Below, piece by piece: positions 61,258-64,000 of a stretch of DNA of 64,000 nt; within the stretch, counting starts at the first letter, position 1, and the number at the start of each line of letters is the position of its first letter. Position numbers and translations under genes: made by a program. Below the pieces are notes generated by a model, which saw only the letters and a list, made by a program, of their open reading frames with translations, did no database searches and had not been told where the DNA came from. Source of the DNA: Thauera humireducens (GTDB taxonomy: Bacteria > Pseudomonadota > Gammaproteobacteria > Burkholderiales > Rhodocyclaceae); assembly GCF_001051995.2 (NCBI RefSeq), contig NZ_CP014646.1, positions 620,001 to 684,000 on the forward strand, read 5' to 3'.

Positions 61258-63573
61258 GTGGGCGCCCACGATCCCTTGCTCTCCAAGCTCCTGCTCTACC
61301 ACCGTCGCACCGATGTGGTGCTTCCTCTCCCGCGTAGTGCCCTGTGGCGCGCCCTTGCCGGCTGGATGGCCATCCTGCTCTGCCTGGGCGTGTATTGGTT
61401 CGAGTTGAGCCAGACGCACCAGTCTCAGCTCGACGAGGTCGAGGCCAATGTCAGGTTGCGTGCGGAGCAGACGGTGCACGCGCTGGCGCTGCAGGTCAGC
61501 ACCATGATCGAGAAGCTGGATTACCTGACGCTGCAGCTCGGGGAAAGCTGGCTGGCGGAGGACGAGCGGACGTTCCGCCGCACCGTCGCCGTCGCGCAGG
61601 GGGCCTTGCCCGAGGGCGCCGTGGTGCAGGTCGCAATCGCCGACGAACGCGGAGAGATCCTCTTTTCCAGCCTCGTGCCCGCGGGCGCCACCGCCGCGGC
61701 GACGAAAGTCTCGATCGCGGACCGGCCGCATTTCGCGGTACACCTCAAGCGCGTCGAGCCGGCCTTGCACATCAGTCATCCGGTCCTCGGACGCATATCG
61801 GGCCAATGGACCGTGCAGCTGTCGCGGCCCGTGCTCCGCGATGGGCAGATCAGGGGGGTGATCGTCGTCTCGGTGTCGGCGGAACACCTGTCGCAGGCCC
61901 TGCGCGAGATCTTCCCCGACCCGGCGGATGTCGCCTTGCTGTTGCGTGAGGACGGCGCCTACATCGCGCGTTCGCATCTGCTCGAGGGCGTGCTGGGAAA
62001 GAAGGTGCCGGACGACCGTAGCTTCCTGCAGGACCGCGCGATACGGCATGGCTTCTACGACGTCGTCGCACCCGTCGACGGCGTGGAGCGCTATTACGCA
62101 TGGCGCCGGGTGCCGGACCGGCCGCTCGTCGTCAGCCTCGGTCTCAGCAAGTCGGTGGCGATGGCGACGGTGCGCGATTCGGTGCGGAGCAGCGGACTGT
62201 ACAACCTCCTCACCACTGTGGCGCTGCTGCTCGCGGCGCAGTGGATCACGCGGTTGTTCCTGCTGAAGAGCCGTCAGACCGCAGCCTTGGCGGAAGCCCG
62301 GGAGCGACTCGACTTCGCCCTCCAGGGGGGCGGACTCGGTGCCTGGGACTGGAACTGCGTGACCGGCGAGAACCGCTGTAACGCACAGTGGGCGAGGATA
62401 CTCGGCTATGCGCCCGGCGAGGCCGCGCCCAATTTCGCGACCTGGTACACCAACATCCACCCCGGCGACCGCGATCGGGTGCATGCGGCGCTCGATGCTC
62501 ACCTGCGAGGCGAGACCCGTCAGTACCACGCTACCTACCGCATGCTGCGCCGCGACGGCGAGACGATCTGGGTGCTCGACCGCGGGCGGGTGGTGGCAAG
62601 GGATGAGAGCGGGATGCCCTTGCGCGCCGCCGGTACTCTGGCGGACATCACCGAGCGCCACGCCGTCGAGCTTGCGCTGGATGCCGAACGGCTGCGGCTG
62701 ACCACGCTGCTGCAACGCTTCCCCGGGGGCGTGCTGATGGAAGACGCGACGGGAAGGGTGACGATCGTCAATCGCGGCATGTGCGAACTGCTGGGCCTCG
62801 GCGACGATCCGGATGCGCTGCAGGGCCTGACGCACGAGGCGCTGTGTGCCCGGATCGGACCGCAGCGGGCCGCCTGGCTGCACGTTCCCGATGCCCGCCG
62901 CGACGGCGAGCGCCGGCGCTCGGTCGAGCTCACTGATGGCGACGGTCGTACGTTCGAGATCGACTGGGTGCCGATCATGCGCGACGACGCCCAACTCGGG
63001 CGAGTCTGGCTGGTGCGCGACGTATCCGACCGCAAGCAACGGGAGACGATGCTGGCGACGCTGGCCTCGACCGATGCGCTGACCGCGTTGCCCAACCGGC
63101 GCAGCTTCATGAGCAGCCTGGAGGCGGCGACCGCGGCGCTGCGCAGCAACCCCGGGCGCCAGGGGGTGCTACTGATGATCGACATCGACTATTTCAAGCG
63201 CGTCAACGACACCTACGGCCATGCTGCGGGGGACCGGGTGCTGTGCCATGTCGCCAGCCTCATCCGCAATGGGCTGCGCCAGCAGGACGTGGCCGCCCGG
63301 CTGGGCGGGGAGGAGTTCTCGGCGCTGCTTCTCGCCGTGGGACTGGAGGATGCCCGCCTGCTCGCCGATCGGTTGCGTGCGCGCATCGCAGAATCGTCGG
63401 CGGAGATTGGCGAGGGGGGCGAGGACGGCGTGACGGTCACCGTCAGCATCGGTCTCGCTGCGCTCAGTTCGGCCGGCGCCGAAGCGGTGCTGAAACAGGC
63501 CGATCACGCCCTCTACGCGGCCAAGGCCGGCGGCCGCAACCAGGTCCGGGTGTATGCCGGCGAACAGACTTGA
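61258..63573 (+). CDS. dCache-PAS-PAS-GGEEF diguanylate cyclase
   Basis: This 771-residue signalling protein has two membrane helices (about 31-50 and 312-332) around a periplasmic dCache-like domain (SIADRPHFAVHLKRVEPALHISHPVLGRISG), then two PAS domains (about 345-470 and 490-590) and a GGDEF domain with LGGEEFSALL (active GGEEF) and LMIDIDYFKRVNDTYGHAAGD. It should make c-di-GMP in response to an external ligand. GTG 61258 starts the only frame with the helix; no ATG is better placed. Ends 18 bases before the next gene. Confidence 0.88.
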   Translation: MGAHDPLLSKLLLYHRRTDVVLPLPRSALWRALAGWMAILLCLGVYWFELSQTHQSQLDEVEANVRLRAEQTVHALALQVSTMIEKLDYLTLQLGESWLAEDERTFRRTVAVAQGALPEGAVVQVAIADERGEILFSSLVPAGATAAATKVSIADRPHFAVHLKRVEPALHISHPVLGRISGQWTVQLSRPVLRDGQIRGVIVVSVSAEHLSQALREIFPDPADVALLLREDGAYIARSHLLEGVLGKKVPDDRSFLQDRAIRHGFYDVVAPVDGVERYYAWRRVPDRPLVVSLGLSKSVAMATVRDSVRSSGLYNLLTTVALLLAAQWITRLFLLKSRQTAALAEARERLDFALQGGGLGAWDWNCVTGENRCNAQWARILGYAPGEAAPNFATWYTNIHPGDRDRVHAALDAHLRGETRQYHATYRMLRRDGETIWVLDRGRVVARDESGMPLRAAGTLADITERHAVELALDAERLRLTTLLQRFPGGVLMEDATGRVTIVNRGMCELLGLGDDPDALQGLTHEALCARIGPQRAAWLHVPDARRDGERRRSVELTDGDGRTFEIDWVPIMRDDAQLGRVWLVRDVSDRKQRETMLATLASTDALTALPNRRSFMSSLEAATAALRSNPGRQGVLLMIDIDYFKRVNDTYGHAAGDRVLCHVASLIRNGLRQQDVAARLGGEEFSALLLAVGLEDARLLADRLRARIAESSAEIGEGGEDGVTVTVSIGLAALSSAGAEAVLKQADHALYAAKAGGRNQVRVYAGEQT

Positions 63574-63591
63574 CACACAGAAACTCAGCAC

Positions 63592-64000
63592 ATGACTACC
63601 GCTCGCCTTCCTTCACGCATCGTCTGCCTGACCACCGAGACCGTCGAGGTTCTCTACGCCCTCGGCGAGGAGGATCGAATTGCCGGCATCAGCGGCTACA
63701 CCGTGATTCCGCCCCGCGCGCGCAAGGAGAAGCCGAAGGTGTTCGCGTTCTCCAGTGGTGACCTGGAGAAGATCCTCGCGGTCGAACCGGATCTGGTGCT
63801 GGGCTTTTCGGACATGCAGGCCGACGTCGCGCGTGACCTCATCAAGGCCGGCGTGACGGTGCATGTGTTCAACCAGCGCAGCATCGAGAGCATCCTGGCC
63901 ATGATCGAGACGATCGGCCGCCTGGTCGGCGCGGCGCAGCGTGCGCTGGACCTGGTGGCGGAGTTGGAGGCGACGATGGATGCGGCGCGCGCGCGGGCCG
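63592..64000 (+). CDS. BtuF-like (cobalamin/iron siderophore) binding protein, 3' end outside window
   Basis: The window ends within this gene; 136 codons are visible. The start MTTARLPSRIVCLTTETVEVLYALGEEDRI and the GVTVHVFNQRSIESILAMIETIGRLVGA helix fit the periplasmic-binding fold PF01497 (BtuF/FhuD type). No signal peptide is visible, unlike normal BtuF proteins: it begins directly at the fold. It may be a cytoplasmic variant or the signal may be lost; the rest of the gene is needed to tell. Confidence 0.78.
   Translation, partial: MTTARLPSRIVCLTTETVEVLYALGEEDRIAGISGYTVIPPRARKEKPKVFAFSSGDLEKILAVEPDLVLGFSDMQADVARDLIKAGVTVHVFNQRSIESILAMIETIGRLVGAAQRALDLVAELEATMDAARARA

Noticed and set aside
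61018..63039. 673-codon open frame antisense to the GGEEF gene
   Set aside because: The plus-strand gene has clear Cache, PAS and GGDEF domains.

Overview
The window is a GC-rich, gene-dense stretch of bacterial chromosome. Gene content points to a flagellated, PHA-forming betaproteobacterium, most likely Rhodocyclales (Thauera/Azoarcus type): a phasin, acnB, lolCD, an MCE/Mla-type lipid transporter, FliA-type chemotaxis promoters, a solitary SOS-type dnaE2 and DusC/MnmC tRNA modification. The genus is inferred from content and codon style, not from a marker gene search. No rRNA, tRNA, CRISPR array, prophage or plasmid gene was seen. One intact IS630-family insertion is the only mobile element.

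Layout. 1-2.5 kb: end of an MCE (Mla-like) lipid ABC transporter operon. 2.5-5.7 kb (minus): dnaE2 with a LexA box at its start. 5.9-8.7 kb: three-gene ABC importer of the TrpXYZ type. 8.7-10.2 kb: gltX, then a 38-bp perfect palindrome serving as a shared terminator with a convergent phasin. 10.8-12.6 kb (minus): sensor kinase and LuxR-type regulator. 12.8-17.2 kb (minus): lysS, a DUF808 membrane protein and mnmC. 17.4-19.2 kb: a chemoreceptor with a FliA promoter and a C-terminal cytoplasmic sensor domain. 19.2-25.0 kb (minus): a PhnD-type binding protein and a three-gene SMC/condensin-like operon (MksFEB/Wadjet-like, without a JetD-like nuclease gene). 25.0-25.4 kb: a gene-free interval with two inverted copies of a structured repeat. 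25.4-29.5 kb (minus): prfB with its programmed frameshift, recJ, and an RpfE-type gene. 29.6-30.6 kb: an Xre/RES toxin-antitoxin pair. 30.7-38.1 kb: a small Zn-ribbon protein, a cold shock protein, a YgiQ radical SAM protein, a CHASE-PAS-GGDEF protein and lolCD. 38.2-39.3 kb: IS630 element sitting in the loop of a hairpin. 39.4-45.6 kb: second chemoreceptor with a FliA promoter, DUF2062 protein, comEC, alpha/beta hydrolase. 45.6-48.2 kb (minus): M48 protease, cytochrome c, rsgA. 48.4-55.6 kb: orn, a glycosyltransferase-like membrane protein, rpmE, dusC, TrmB-like methyltransferase, a YecA-like SEC-C protein, YkgJ, an Ap4A phosphorylase-like protein and an S4-domain protein. 55.6-58.2 kb (minus): a K+ channel with RCK domains, DUF6394 and YchJ. 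58.5-64.0 kb: acnB, a Cache-PAS-GGEEF diguanylate cyclase and the start of a BtuF-like binding protein.

Most of the region is housekeeping. The parts that most deserve a second look are the covarying repeat pair at 25.1-25.4 kb, the SMC-like operon beside it, the three-way-junction-like element at 53.7 kb, the IS630 insertion into a hairpin, and the regulatory sites (LexA box, two FliA promoters, RF2 frameshift) that can be read directly from the sequence.
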